A DNA stretch of 64,000 nucleotides from Bacteroidota bacterium. Lineage in GTDB: Bacteria > Bacteroidota > Bacteroidia > Bacteroidales > F082. The stretch's first letter is position 1; each line of letters begins with the position of its first letter. The stretch covers positions 231,484-295,483 of the forward strand of contig WOUZ01000006.1 in assembly GCA_009773165.1 (NCBI GenBank), written 5' to 3'. This document shows, one piece after another, positions 9,548 through 18,977 of this stretch. A program made the translations under genes and the position numbers. The notes beneath the pieces were generated by a model, which saw only the letters and a list, made by a program, of their open reading frames with translations, had not been told where the DNA came from and did not search any database.

Positions 9548-11335
9548 CTAATCCAACTTGAGAATGGCAAGAAATGCCGATTGCGGTACTTCTACGTTAC
9601 CAACCTGGCGCATACGTTTCTTACCCTTCTTCTGTTTTTCCAACAGTTTCCTTTTACGCGAAATATCACCACCATAACATTTGGCAGTAACGTCTTTTCT
9701 TAAGGCTTTCACTGTCTCTCTGGCAATAATCTTAGCGCCGATTGATGCTTGAATTGCAATGTCAAACTGCTGACGCGGAATGAGTTCCTTCAGTTTTTCG
9801 CACATCCTTCGGCCAAAATTATATGCATTATCCCTGTGTATCAATGTAGATAAAGCATCAACAGGCTCACTGTTGAGAAGAATATCAAGTTTTACCAGAT
9901 TTGCCCGCTGATATCCTTCGATATGGTAGTCGAAAGAAGCATACCCACGTGAAATGGATTTTAATTTGTCGTAAAAATCAAATACAATCTCACTCAATGG
10001 CATCTCAAACGTAACTTCAACACGATCAGAGGTAAGATAAACCTGATTTTTCATGACACCGCGTTTCTCAATACACAGTGTCATAATATTACCAAGGTAT
10101 TCCGACTTAGAAATAATTTGAGCAATAATGTAGGGTTCTTCAATGTAATCCAACTTTGTTACATCAGGTAACCCACTTGGATTATGCACTTCCAACATTT
10201 CACCGGAAGTGGTATATGCCTTGAACTGGACATTGGGTACAGTTGTAATAACATCCATATCGAACTCCCTGTCGAGACGCTCCTGAATGATTTCCATATG
10301 CAGCAATCCAAGAAAACCGCAACGAAATCCAAAACCTAAAGCAACTGATGACTCCGGCTCAAATACAAGGGAGGCATCGTTTAACTGAAGTTTTTCAATT
10401 GACGCTCTCAGTTCTTCATAATCATCGGCATCTATAGGGTAGATACCTGCAAATACCATTGGTTTAACATTTTCAAACCCATCGATGGCAACCTGACTGG
10501 CTCTGCCAACGTGAGTAATAGTATCGCCAACTTTTACTTCTTTACTCGATTTAATCCCAGAAATAATATATCCAACATCACCCACCGACATCTTCTGCCG
10601 TGGAAACTGTTTCAATTTCAATACTCCGATTTCATCTGCGTGATATTCTTTTCCGGTAGCCATAAACTTCACATGGTCATTAGATGACATGGTGCCATTC
10701 ATGATTCTGAAATAGGCTATAATTCCTCTGAAAGAGTTAAAGACAGAATCAAAAATCAACGCCTGAAGTGGCGCCTGAGGATCACCTTTCGGTGCAGGAA
10801 CACGATGAATAATGGCGGCCAAAACTTCATCGATTCCAAATCCTGTTTTTGCACTTACCCTTAACACATCTTGGCGTTCACACCCAATTAAATCAATGAT
10901 CTGATCTTCAACTTCATCGGGCATAGCACTTTCCATGTCAATTTTGTTAAGGACAGGAATTATTTCAAGATCATGATTCAGAGCAAGATATAAATTCGAA
11001 ATTGTTTGTGCCTGAATTCCCTGGGTGGCGTCAACTACTAATAAAGCACCTTCACAGGCTGCAATGGATCGTGAAACTTCATATGAAAAGTCCACATGTC
11101 CGGGAGTGTCAATTAAATTTAGGATATAGTTCTTGCCTTCAAAAGGATATTCCATTTGAATGGCGTGACTTTTTATTGTAATTCCTCTTTCGCGTTCAAG
11201 ATCCATGCTATCAAGCACCTGATCCTTTTGATCGCGCTCGCTCAAGGTATGTGTTTGCTGTAATAATCGATCAGCCAAAGTGCTTTTACCGTGATCGATA
11301 TGGGCAATTATACAGAAATTTCGGATATTCTTCAT
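9548..11335 (-). CDS. lepA: Elongation factor 4 (LepA), ribosome back-translocation GTPase
   Basis: Translational GTPase that remodels stalled or mistranslocated ribosomes. GTP-binding motifs are visible: G1 AHIDHGKS near the N-terminus, G2 region [10 protein letters not shown]3 DTPGHVDF and G4 NKID. The C-terminal LepA-specific domain includes [22 protein letters not shown], a family hallmark. Length about 595 is normal. The ATG at 11335 (MKNIRNFCI) is preferred over the TTG at 11344, which falls inside the promoter -7 element. It converges with the GtrA gene with zero spacing. Confidence 0.98.
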   Translation of the reverse strand: MKNIRNFCIIAHIDHGKSTLADRLLQQTHTLSERDQKDQVLDSMDLERERGITIKSHAIQMEYPFEGKNYILNLIDTPGHVDFSYEVSRSIAACEGALLVVDATQGIQAQTISNLYLALNHDLEIIPVLNKIDMESAMPDEVEDQIIDLIGCERQDVLRVSAKTGFGIDEVLAAIIHRVPAPKGDPQAPLQALIFDSVFNSFRGIIAYFRIMNGTMSSNDHVKFMATGKEYHADEIGVLKLKQFPRQKMSVGDVGYIISGIKSSKEVKVGDTITHVGRASQVAIDGFENVKPMVFAGIYPIDADDYEELRASIEKLQLNDASLVFEPESSVALGFGFRCGFLGLLHMEIIQERLDREFDMDVITTVPNVQFKAYTTSGEMLEVHNPSGLPDVTKLDYIEEPYIIAQIISKSEYLGNIMTLCIEKRGVMKNQVYLTSDRVEVTFEMPLSEIVFDFYDKLKSISRGYASFDYHIEGYQRANLVKLDILLNSEPVDALSTLIHRDNAYNFGRRMCEKLKELIPRQQFDIAIQASIGAKIIARETVKALRKDVTAKCYGGDISRKRKLLEKQKKGKKRMRQVGNVEVPQSAFLAILKLD

Positions 11336-11341
11336 TGTCTG

Positions 11342-11349
11342 CAAAATTA
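11342..11349 (-). promoter_or_regulatory. -7 promoter element for lepA (TAATTTTG)
   Basis: Exact TAnnTTTG on the minus strand, only 6 bases from the lepA ATG, so the mRNA should be leaderless or nearly so. Confidence 0.7.
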
Positions 11350-11550
11350 CAACATAAAGTGCAATTTTCAGAATTGAATATGCAAAAAAGATTTACGAGC
11401 TATCTATTTGATATTAAAACAGATAACTGTAAAACAAACATGCTTTCATAAAAGTCAGTCGACTTGACTATTCTTTTAAACATACTTAAATCAGTTCGTT
11501 AGAATTCGAAACTTATATTTATAGATTCCAAGTATGTTCATTTAGTATGA

Positions 11551-14500
11551 CTAATAATAATACCCTTCCTCACGGGATGTTAGCTCAACAGGATAATGAC
11601 CCAAATAAATATTACCCAATGTTCCGTCAATGGAAATTTTATCGCCAGTGTATATCCTTCGGCCATCAAGATCGCTGGATTTATTCTGCTCATCGACTAA
11701 CATGCTTGAACAGTTTACAACACATATTTTTCCAAGCCTGACAGCTGTAACAGCAGCATGAGAGGTAGCACCACCACGCGCGGTCAGCAAACCATCGCAA
11801 GCAAAGATCATCCCAATATCATCAGGTACCGTATCTGGCCTTATGAGTATTACATGGTCATCCGGATAGGTTGTACGCAACATTTCTATATCCTTTTCAT
11901 CGAAAGCAGCAATACCATTCATTGCTCCTCCCCCGATTCCAATGCCTCTTCCAAGTAGAACCATTTCATCAGGTGATTTCAGAAAAACCATTGTTTCCTG
12001 ACTGATATCCAGTTCCTGATCACGGGTTTGAAGGATGTATAAGTCATCAGGATTTTCCGATTCAAAGGTAAACTCGATTTCCTGAGGCGAATAGCCATGA
12101 TTCTCAGTGAGGTCGGAGGCCAAATCGAAAAGGCGCTTGTAAATTGCAGGATACTGTGTCTGCAATGAAGGACCTTGCAAATCAGCTTGTTTACGCTGAG
12201 TTTCGCTTACAGGCATTGGCTTGACAAGTCCTGAAACAATATCTTCGCCCTGACTGCGAGAGGTGAAATCACCATATAAATGAACCCCGGGGCGCCCTCT
12301 TTTTGGATTTTGTGTAAACAGAACCCCTGTACCACTATGATCGTGAAGATTGCCAAAAATCATCTGCTGTACTATTACTGCAGTGCCCCAGTTATCAGAA
12401 ATCTGTAGATGTTTGCGGTAAACGTAGGCGCGCTCTGACGACCATGACTCGAAAACAATGTTAATGGTACTCATAAGTTGCTTGAACAAATTCTGCTCAA
12501 GATCGACAAATTTATCGGAGAGCACTTTCTTGTAAGCCAATGCGATAGATCGCATATCAGCAGATTCAAATTCAACTTTATTGCCAACTTTCAGCCTCTT
12601 TTTAAAATCCGACATCACCTTATCGAAAGTGTCACGATCGATTCCATGCGCCATACCCCAACTTTGAAGCAATCTTCGGTATGAATCCCAAACCGACCAG
12701 CTATAATTTTGCAGGTTGCTGATTTTCTCAACAAGTTCGTCGTTTAACCCAACATTAAGAATCGTATCCATCGCTCCTGGCATTGAGATAGCAGTTCCTG
12801 ACCTCACAGATAACATTAGCGGGTTGGATGGATCTCCAAATTTTTTCCCACTTAATCGTTCAATACGAGCTATTTGCCTATGTACAAGTTCATGCAACTC
12901 TTTGCGCAAAACCCCTAAAGCCATTATTGTTGTATTTCTTCTAAAAACTTCGGAAGTAATAACGAAACCAGGTGGCACAGGGAAGTTTTTCAAGTAGAGG
13001 TTTTTTAAGTGATAAGCTTTGCTTCCAAGAAAAACCTGATTATCCATTTTTGGTGTTCGTTCATCTAAAGGACTTATTACCAACTCATTATTATATGTCA
13101 TAATATCATTGATAAGGTTTTTATCAAGTTTATCCGACATATTTCCCAGTGAATAAAGTATCTTGGAGATGAAATTATCCAGAGGTTGAACTAAAAAAGC
13201 TTCAGCAATAACGTCTCTGTGAAACTCTTCCGATTTTTTAACGAGCAATTGGTTCATCTCCTTCTCCGATAAAGTTTGTGAAGGATCAAACAACTGAGGA
13301 ACAACAACTTTGAGCGGATATTCATAAGATTTTAAAAAATGCTTGATGATGATCCTTCGGATATCCTGAGCAATAAATTGAAAAATATTAATGTACTGAT
13401 CGAAAGAGAAGCTACGCGATGTTAAGCTGTACTTAAGCATCTGAAGGTTTGAATTAAAGCTCTGATTGGTAATACCATCCAACTCCAAACCCTCCCTGAA
13501 ATAATCAAGAATGACGTAAATTTCTTCAAGAGTTGTAGCAGATATATAATCAAGGTTGATGCGTTCCACCACCTTTTCCATTAAGCGTGTCGCCACTTTC
13601 TCCAAACGGAAGGTAAGCCCAAGAGCTTCAAATTTGTTTTCACGATAAACACCGTACATTGATGGAATGCCTATAGCAATGTGGCGTTTATGATAGATAT
13701 TTTCCCAACTTTCGCTTTCCTCAGGATTAAAAATTATCTTGCGAAGGCGGTCCATAAATGAGTAGATGAGTCGAAGAGAACGTTTAAAATCGTTATTTTT
13801 CAATGCTTTATCCAGTTTCTCGATCTCAACCTCAGATATGAAAGGATATCGCTGCAGCAACTGAATGATATTTACCGATTCAAAAGAGTATTTTTCTCTT
13901 AAATGTGCATACAGGCTATGGATATCGTGGAGGCGCTCCTTATCGTGCTGATTACTTTCGCCAAGCTGATGGAGTAAACTATCAAAAGCCTTTTGCGACA
14001 GCATGAGAAGCCCCTCAGGGTCCGACTGATTTAATACACACAGTTCTTTAAGCATGGAGTGAATTGGAGCAAACCATTCACTTTCTTTATCAACAGCGTT
14101 GTAGACATTATGCGGAAGGAATGGCTTCAGCTTATCTAAATTTCCATCAAACCAAAACTTAAAAATCTTCAATGTCAACCCGATGAGTGTATTATTACTT
14201 TCGGTATGAACTTGCTTTCGAAGAAAATGTACAAGTTTATCCTGCCTTCCGGATATTTCATCCATTGTGGTAGTTACCTTACGTATCTCACCCTCGGCTC
14301 CTATTTCGTTGAAATAGACAGGAAAAATCCGTGTCAGCTGTTTTACTTTCTTGTAATATGGGGCAATGTTTGAGTTTAAAACTTTTGTGATTTCACGCTG
14401 AAAGAGATCTGTATCACTAATAAAGATGCCGCCTAACCTCAAATTTACAATCAAAGCACTTAAAAGTTTTTCCATACCTGATTGTGACGATTCGATCAGC

Positions 14501-15672
14501 TGAAGCCAAACTCTTATATTCTTGATATGATTTGTATTAACACTCAATTGCCAGTCCTCATCTACATAAACCGTCCCCGGGCTTATAAAACCAAAGCCGA
14601 TTAGTTTCTTTTCAAAATGGTTGATGAGTTCTTTATGTTCACTCTTATCAATGTCAATTACTTTTAAACCAAGCGTTTGCAAAAAGTCAAGCACTGCAGA
14701 TGTATGACTTAACTTCATCTCATCGGCCAGGTTAAAGATAAGGTCCACATAAGGCAGTACTTCGTCCTCCTTGAGCTCATCCATTGTCTGACGTATCAAC
14801 TTATCCAAGCTCCAAATCAGCCGTTCGCCAATAATGTCCATGCCTGGCAGATGAAGAAGGTAAAACACATACTGGAATTTGTGTATGAACTGATTTAGCA
14901 AATCGGCAGATGCTGCGAAACGCTCAGCAATTGATTCATAAACAGTAAGATTACTCAGCAGATCACTTGATTTTAATGACAAACCAAGCTGTAACCGTAG
15001 CTCTTCAAAATATACTGAACCCAATTGTTCAGCTAATTTCAACGCTTCTTCGTCAAGAATCTGATTGTTTTTTTTAATCCACAATTCTATTGCAGAACTT
15101 GACTCCCAGAAATCATAACATGAGTTAAAGACCTTCATGATGAATTGATGAATTTCTGACTCATAATCTGAAATCGCTGCAACAGAAGGCAGATACCTAA
15201 CGAGATATTTTGTTGACAGATTGTAACTTAATGTATTGACTGATATATTATTATCGAGAATTGAAATGGCAGGAAGTATCAGCTCCTGATGTCGCGGGTT
15301 TTTCTTCATAAGGAGTGAGATAAACTCCAGAATCGTCCTGATAATTGTTGTTGTGAGAGGCACAGGTAATCGCTCACCCAGCATCTTTTCCAGCATTTTC
15401 AAAGGTATCAGCAACGCATTTGCCGGAATCTCATCTTTGGTATAAAACCATAAATCAGTAATAAGAATTTCACGAAGTTCTTCAATAACAAACTTCCGGT
15501 TCGAAAGCGGATGATGGTATTCAGTGATGCAATCGTTTGCACGTTTTTTTATTCCGAAATAGCTTACTGATAGCTGTATGAATTGCTGATGTTCTTCAGG
15601 TATGTAAATATCTCTGTATCTGGTCTCTGCGAGGTTTGCCTCCAATGCTTTAGAGATAAATTGTTCACTCAT
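11551..15672 (-). CDS. PPDK-like phosphotransfer protein with large unknown N-terminal region, no PEP/pyruvate barrel
   Basis: A 1373-residue cytosolic protein. Residues 1 to about 870 are helix-rich and match nothing I recognise. From about 870 it is clearly related to pyruvate phosphate dikinase. The ATP-grasp half shows LGSKAYHLKNL, SVRSGTAISMPGAMDTILN, QGEDIVSGL and EIEFTFES...LYILQTRD. The phosphohistidine domain is GGATSHAAV with catalytic His1305. The protein stops about 65 residues after that histidine, so the C-terminal PEP/pyruvate TIM barrel of PPDK and PEP synthase is absent. Inference: ATP phosphorylates His1305 and the phosphate goes to an unknown acceptor, perhaps bound by the N-terminal region or a partner; glucan water dikinases and rifampicin phosphotransferase are precedents for other acceptors. 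It is divergent from gap. No exact TAnnTTTG is seen upstream. Confidence 0.8.
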   Translation of the reverse strand: MSEQFISKALEANLAETRYRDIYIPEEHQQFIQLSVSYFGIKKRANDCITEYHHPLSNRKFVIEELREILITDLWFYTKDEIPANALLIPLKMLEKMLGERLPVPLTTTIIRTILEFISLLMKKNPRHQELILPAISILDNNISVNTLSYNLSTKYLVRYLPSVAAISDYESEIHQFIMKVFNSCYDFWESSSAIELWIKKNNQILDEEALKLAEQLGSVYFEELRLQLGLSLKSSDLLSNLTVYESIAERFAASADLLNQFIHKFQYVFYLLHLPGMDIIGERLIWSLDKLIRQTMDELKEDEVLPYVDLIFNLADEMKLSHTSAVLDFLQTLGLKVIDIDKSEHKELINHFEKKLIGFGFISPGTVYVDEDWQLSVNTNHIKNIRVWLQLIESSQSGMEKLLSALIVNLRLGGIFISDTDLFQREITKVLNSNIAPYYKKVKQLTRIFPVYFNEIGAEGEIRKVTTTMDEISGRQDKLVHFLRKQVHTESNNTLIGLTLKIFKFWFDGNLDKLKPFLPHNVYNAVDKESEWFAPIHSMLKELCVLNQSDPEGLLMLSQKAFDSLLHQLGESNQHDKERLHDIHSLYAHLREKYSFESVNIIQLLQRYPFISEVEIEKLDKALKNNDFKRSLRLIYSFMDRLRKIIFNPEESESWENIYHKRHIAIGIPSMYGVYRENKFEALGLTFRLEKVATRLMEKVVERINLDYISATTLEEIYVILDYFREGLELDGITNQSFNSNLQMLKYSLTSRSFSFDQYINIFQFIAQDIRRIIIKHFLKSYEYPLKVVVPQLFDPSQTLSEKEMNQLLVKKSEEFHRDVIAEAFLVQPLDNFISKILYSLGNMSDKLDKNLINDIMTYNNELVISPLDERTPKMDNQVFLGSKAYHLKNLYLKNFPVPPGFVITSEVFRRNTTIMALGVLRKELHELVHRQIARIERLSGKKFGDPSNPLMLSVRSGTAISMPGAMDTILNVGLNDELVEKISNLQNYSWSVWDSYRRLLQSWGMAHGIDRDTFDKVMSDFKKRLKVGNKVEFESADMRSIALAYKKVLSDKFVDLEQNLFKQLMSTINIVFESWSSERAYVYRKHLQISDNWGTAVIVQQMIFGNLHDHSGTGVLFTQNPKRGRPGVHLYGDFTSRSQGEDIVSGLVKPMPVSETQRKQADLQGPSLQTQYPAIYKRLFDLASDLTENHGYSPQEIEFTFESENPDDLYILQTRDQELDISQETMVFLKSPDEMVLLGRGIGIGGGAMNGIAAFDEKDIEMLRTTYPDDHVILIRPDTVPDDIGMIFACDGLLTARGGATSHAAVTAVRLGKICVVNCSSMLVDEQNKSSDLDGRRIYTGDKISIDGTLGNIYLGHYPVELTSREEGYYY

Positions 15673-15712
15673 AGTCCATGAATTATTGGTTCATTTATGT
15701 TACGATTTTTCG

Positions 15713-15720
15713 TACTTTTG
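15713..15720 (+). promoter_or_regulatory. -7 promoter element for gap (TACTTTTG)
   Basis: Exact TAnnTTTG match, about 70 bases before the gap ATG, giving a 5' leader of about 65 bases. Confidence 0.65.
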
Positions 15721-15789
15721 ATGGGTAAATTTAATGATATATCCGAAGATTCAAGGTTCGATAAATAAACTTTTATAAAAAAATTCATT

Positions 15790-16797
15790 ATGTCAAAGAT
15801 TAAAATCGCCATTAACGGTTTTGGCCGTATTGGAAGAAATGTTTTCAAGATTGCTGAAGAACGCAGCAACATTGAGATCGTTGGTATCAACGACCTCACA
15901 AGTACTAAAGTTTTAGCTCACCTGCTCAAGTATGATTCAACACAAGGTCGTTTCAACGGCACAGTAACTTTTGATGAAAACTCAATTACTGTAAACGGAA
16001 AACGTGTTCCTGTAACAGCTGAACGCAGTCCGATTAACATTAAATGGGCAGTAGCTCCTGATGTTGTTGTTGAGTCAACAGGCATTTTCCGTTCAAAGGA
16101 AAGCTCAAAAGGTGGATATGGTGATCACTTGAAAAACGGCGCAAAAAAAGTAATCCTTTGCGTTCCTTCAAAAGACCAGATCGATGCTACGATTGTTTTA
16201 GGTGTTAACGACAACGATCTGAAAGATTCTGATCAATGCGTTTCAAATGCCAGCTGTACAACAAACTGTCTTGCTCCTGTAGCCAAGGTGTTAAATGACC
16301 GTTTTGGCATTGAAAACGGAATGATGACAACAATTCACTCCTACACCAATGACCAGGTCATCCTTGATGCACCTCATGAAGATTTACGTCGTGCCCGTTC
16401 AGCTGCCTTATCACAGATCCCAACTTCAACTGGCGCAGCCAAAGCAATCGGCCTGGTTATCCCAGAATTGAGCGGAAAGCTTGATGGACTTGCTGTTCGC
16501 GTTCCCACACCAACAGGTTCCCTCGTTGACCTTGTTGTTAACCTTAAAACTGAAGCTACAAAAGCAGAAATCAATGCTGCTATTAAAGAAGCTGCTGAAG
16601 GTCCAATGAAAGGAATTCTTGAATACACTGAAGATGAAATCGTTTCAATCGACATTGTACACAATTCTCACTCTTCAATCTTCGATGCCAAATCAACGAT
16701 GGTAATGGGTAAAACTGTAAAGGTTCTTTCATGGTACGACAATGAGTGGGGTTATTCCTGCAGAGTTGTTGACCTTGCTGAAAAATTCAAATTGTAA
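15790..16797 (+). CDS. gap: Glyceraldehyde-3-phosphate dehydrogenase
   Basis: Glycolytic/gluconeogenic enzyme oxidising glyceraldehyde-3-phosphate to 1,3-bisphosphoglycerate with NAD. The Rossmann motif INGFGRIGRN is at residues 6-15, the catalytic cysteine is in SNASCTTNCLAPVAKVL, and the C-terminal half has the usual SWYDNEWGYSCRVVDL. Length 335 is standard. It is monocistronic: own promoter upstream and strong terminator downstream. Confidence 0.99.
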   Translation: MSKIKIAINGFGRIGRNVFKIAEERSNIEIVGINDLTSTKVLAHLLKYDSTQGRFNGTVTFDENSITVNGKRVPVTAERSPINIKWAVAPDVVVESTGIFRSKESSKGGYGDHLKNGAKKVILCVPSKDQIDATIVLGVNDNDLKDSDQCVSNASCTTNCLAPVAKVLNDRFGIENGMMTTIHSYTNDQVILDAPHEDLRRARSAALSQIPTSTGAAKAIGLVIPELSGKLDGLAVRVPTPTGSLVDLVVNLKTEATKAEINAAIKEAAEGPMKGILEYTEDEIVSIDIVHNSHSSIFDAKSTMVMGKTVKVLSWYDNEWGYSCRVVDLAEKFKL

Positions 16798-16816
16798 TTC
16801 ACTGAGTTACACCAAA

Positions 16817-16855
16817 TAAAAAGAGGCTTTTCTGATTCAGGAAAGCCTCTTTTTT
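16817..16855. terminator. Bidirectional intrinsic terminator between gap and the M23 gene
   Basis: AAAAAGAGGCTTT pairs with AAAGCCTCTTTTT (13 bp) around a loop of about 10 bases. A and T runs on both sides let it serve both convergent genes. Confidence 0.9.
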
Positions 16856-16899
16856 ATATATTGTTTTTCAAGAGTTCAAACTAGCTCAATAAAAGCAAA

Positions 16900-18198
16900 C
16901 TAAATATCCACTTTTGATAAATCATTTGACTTTTGTGCACTTGCAAAATCAATCTCTTCAAGCAACTTGCGTAACTCCTTTTGCCTTACATCAACGATGG
17001 TGTTGAAAGCAGTCATATATTTTTCCTCCACAGGTTTTGCCGGAGGTGATTCAACTGTAAGTGGATTCACAGGCTGGCCTCCCTTGAAGAAACGAAAATC
17101 GAGATGAGCTCCTGTGGATAAACCAGTACTTCCAACATAGCCAATAAGTTCACCTTGAGAAACTTTTGATCCCTCACGAATTCCCGGTGCGAATTTTTGT
17201 AAGTGCATATAAGCGGTTGTATAAGCGCTGTTATGCTTGATGTACAAGAAGTTACCTGCACCGCCTCCTTGATATCCCTTACGTGTAATAACCCCCTGAC
17301 CAATAGCGTACACCGGAGTACCAGCCGGAGCAGCATAATCCACACCATGATGAGGACGGCTGTATTTAAGAATCGGATGATATCGGCTGTTGGTAAAATG
17401 AGAGCTTATCCTGCTAAACTTCAACGGAGCTTTTAAGAATGCCCGCTGAAGGCTTTGACCTTTTTCATCAAAATAATCGCCCTCTCCATCTTGCTCAAAA
17501 TAAAATGCAAACTGATCTTTTCCATAATGGTTGAACCGGGCTGAAATAATTTTACCAACACCTACTGGCTTGCCATCGATATACTTACGCTCATACATTA
17601 CCTCAAAACGATCATTCTTTTGTATGCCAAAAAAGTCGACTGTCCAGGCATAAACATCCGAAAGTTTAATGGCAAGGTCGGTTTCATAGCCATTCCCAAC
17701 CATAGCGTTCCATAAAGAGGAGGTTATAATGCCATGCGCTGATTCAATTTTTGTTTCAACAGGTTTAGTGCCCCGATACGCATAAAGAGAGTCTCTGAGA
17801 CTATAAACAACGTAGTCAGCCGGACTAATTTCATAAACGAAATAGTGTGGCTGCCTTAATGAATCGTTGCCAAGCATCATGAAGTAATTATTTCCTGCTT
17901 TGATGCGCTTCACATCAAATGTTGACCTATAATTTTTTGCAAGGTATTCGATCGTTGAATAATCAACATTGTATTGCATTAAAATATCCGTCAAAAACTG
18001 ATTCTTTCCGATACGATGCTGAATAACCTCCAAAGAATCGATTTGTATCTCAAAGAGATAGTTCGGTTCAGGTATTTCCTCGGTAATTACTTCTGGCTTT
18101 TTGGTGTTGAAATTGCACGATGATAACAAAATGACACTTAAAAAAACGCTAAACTTTAATATCTTGAAAAAGGGATTTTCGAAAACATTTCTCATCAA
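16900..18198 (-). CDS. M23 (LytM-type) metallopeptidase lipoprotein
   Basis: A probable peptidoglycan endopeptidase anchored in the envelope. The N-terminus has a hydrophobic stretch and lipobox LLSSC. The middle region resembles the linker found in Bacteroidota M23 proteins. The C-terminal half carries the zinc site HHGVDYAAPAGTPVYA (first His/Asp pair, about residues 281-286) and AHLDFRFF (second His), plus the intervening TTAYMHLQ. All LytM catalytic motifs are intact, so it should be an active enzyme rather than an EnvC-type activator. A -7-like element lies at 18263-18270, giving a leader of about 60 bases. Confidence 0.93.
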   Translation of the reverse strand: MMRNVFENPFFKILKFSVFLSVILLSSCNFNTKKPEVITEEIPEPNYLFEIQIDSLEVIQHRIGKNQFLTDILMQYNVDYSTIEYLAKNYRSTFDVKRIKAGNNYFMMLGNDSLRQPHYFVYEISPADYVVYSLRDSLYAYRGTKPVETKIESAHGIITSSLWNAMVGNGYETDLAIKLSDVYAWTVDFFGIQKNDRFEVMYERKYIDGKPVGVGKIISARFNHYGKDQFAFYFEQDGEGDYFDEKGQSLQRAFLKAPLKFSRISSHFTNSRYHPILKYSRPHHGVDYAAPAGTPVYAIGQGVITRKGYQGGGAGNFLYIKHNSAYTTAYMHLQKFAPGIREGSKVSQGELIGYVGSTGLSTGAHLDFRFFKGGQPVNPLTVESPPAKPVEEKYMTAFNTIVDVRQKELRKLLEEIDFASAQKSNDLSKVDI

Positions 18199-18262
18199 AT
18201 CAATTATTTAAATACTGTTATCGAACAGTAAAAGAAGATTAAAAACAAGCAACCGTCATATG

Positions 18263-18270
18263 CAAAAATA
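18263..18270 (-). promoter_or_regulatory. -7 promoter element (TATTTTTG) for the M23 gene
   Basis: Exact TAnnTTTG match on the minus strand upstream of the lipoprotein start. Confidence 0.55.
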
Positions 18271-18310
18271 AAAATTTAGTGATACACATGCTCATAAAAG
18301 TTCCCAAAAC

Positions 18311-18342
18311 ACAAAAAAAGACCCAATTGAGTCTCTTTTTGT
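18311..18342 (-). terminator. Intrinsic terminator after iorB
   Basis: On the minus strand AGAC...GTCT form a stem around a short loop, flanked by an A run and followed by seven T residues. It is 25 bases past the iorB stop. Confidence 0.7.
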
Positions 18343-18366
18343 GCAATTTTAAGAGTAAATTTTGTT

Positions 18367-18948
18367 TTACATGTTTTTAAGAGCAAATGCTCTTCCGTGC
18401 TGTAATGCTTTAATATTCAGTAGAATAACATCTTCTCCTTTGCCATCAAAGATCTTACGAATCGCATTTTCAATCGAACCCGGTTTCAACCCCAAAAAAG
18501 GAGATGCTGCACCCAAAATGACCATGTTGGCTGCTTTAATACTACCGCAATCTTTTGCAACAGTATCAGCATCAAGTGTAACATAATGAGGTTGCTTCCA
18601 TATTTCTTTCAAAATGAGCTCAATATCCGGATAGTCTGGAATATTGTTGAAAGGTGTTATGCTGGTAATGATCCATCCTGTAGGATGCAACATTGGAATA
18701 TATCGCAGCGATTCCATTGGCTCAACAGCGATGATAAGATCAACTTTCCCTTCAGGGATGAGATCAGAAGCAATCTCCTCTGATGAAATTCGTAAGTGTG
18801 ACTGCACAGCTCCACCTCTTTGGCTCATGCCATGAACTTCGGCCTGTTTCAAAAACAACCCTTCATCCAATGCAGCCATTCCGATACAAGCCGCAATGCT
18901 TAAAATTCCTTGTCCACCGACACCGGCAAGAATGATATCTTTTTTCAT
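18367..18948 (-). CDS. iorB: Indolepyruvate oxidoreductase subunit beta
   Basis: Gamma-type subunit of a 2-oxoacid:ferredoxin oxidoreductase that, with IorA, decarboxylates aryl pyruvates from Trp, Phe and Tyr to aryl-acetyl-CoA, or works in reverse. The N-terminus DIILAGVGGQGILS and QAEVHGMSQRGGAVQSHLR are diagnostic for this subunit. Length about 194 is normal. The start is the ATG at 18948 (MKKDIILAG); an upstream TTG at 18954 is possible but less likely. It lies 29 bases after iorA in the same operon. Its position next to the aromatic biosynthesis operon fits a role in aryl-pyruvate metabolism. Confidence 0.92.
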   Translation of the reverse strand: MKKDIILAGVGGQGILSIAACIGMAALDEGLFLKQAEVHGMSQRGGAVQSHLRISSEEIASDLIPEGKVDLIIAVEPMESLRYIPMLHPTGWIITSITPFNNIPDYPDIELILKEIWKQPHYVTLDADTVAKDCGSIKAANMVILGAASPFLGLKPGSIENAIRKIFDGKGEDVILLNIKALQHGRAFALKNM

Positions 18949-18977
18949 AATCAATAACTTTCATTTAGAAAAGTGGC

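Noticed and set aside
11440..11485. Possible terminator after the PPDK-like gene (AGTCAAGTCGACTGACT)
   Set aside because: The stem is short and mostly a simple palindrome, and the T run is poor; not strong enough to call.
15669..15899. 76-codon minus-strand frame across the gap start
   Set aside because: It runs antisense through the conserved N-terminus of GAPDH and the promoter; GAPDH is certain.
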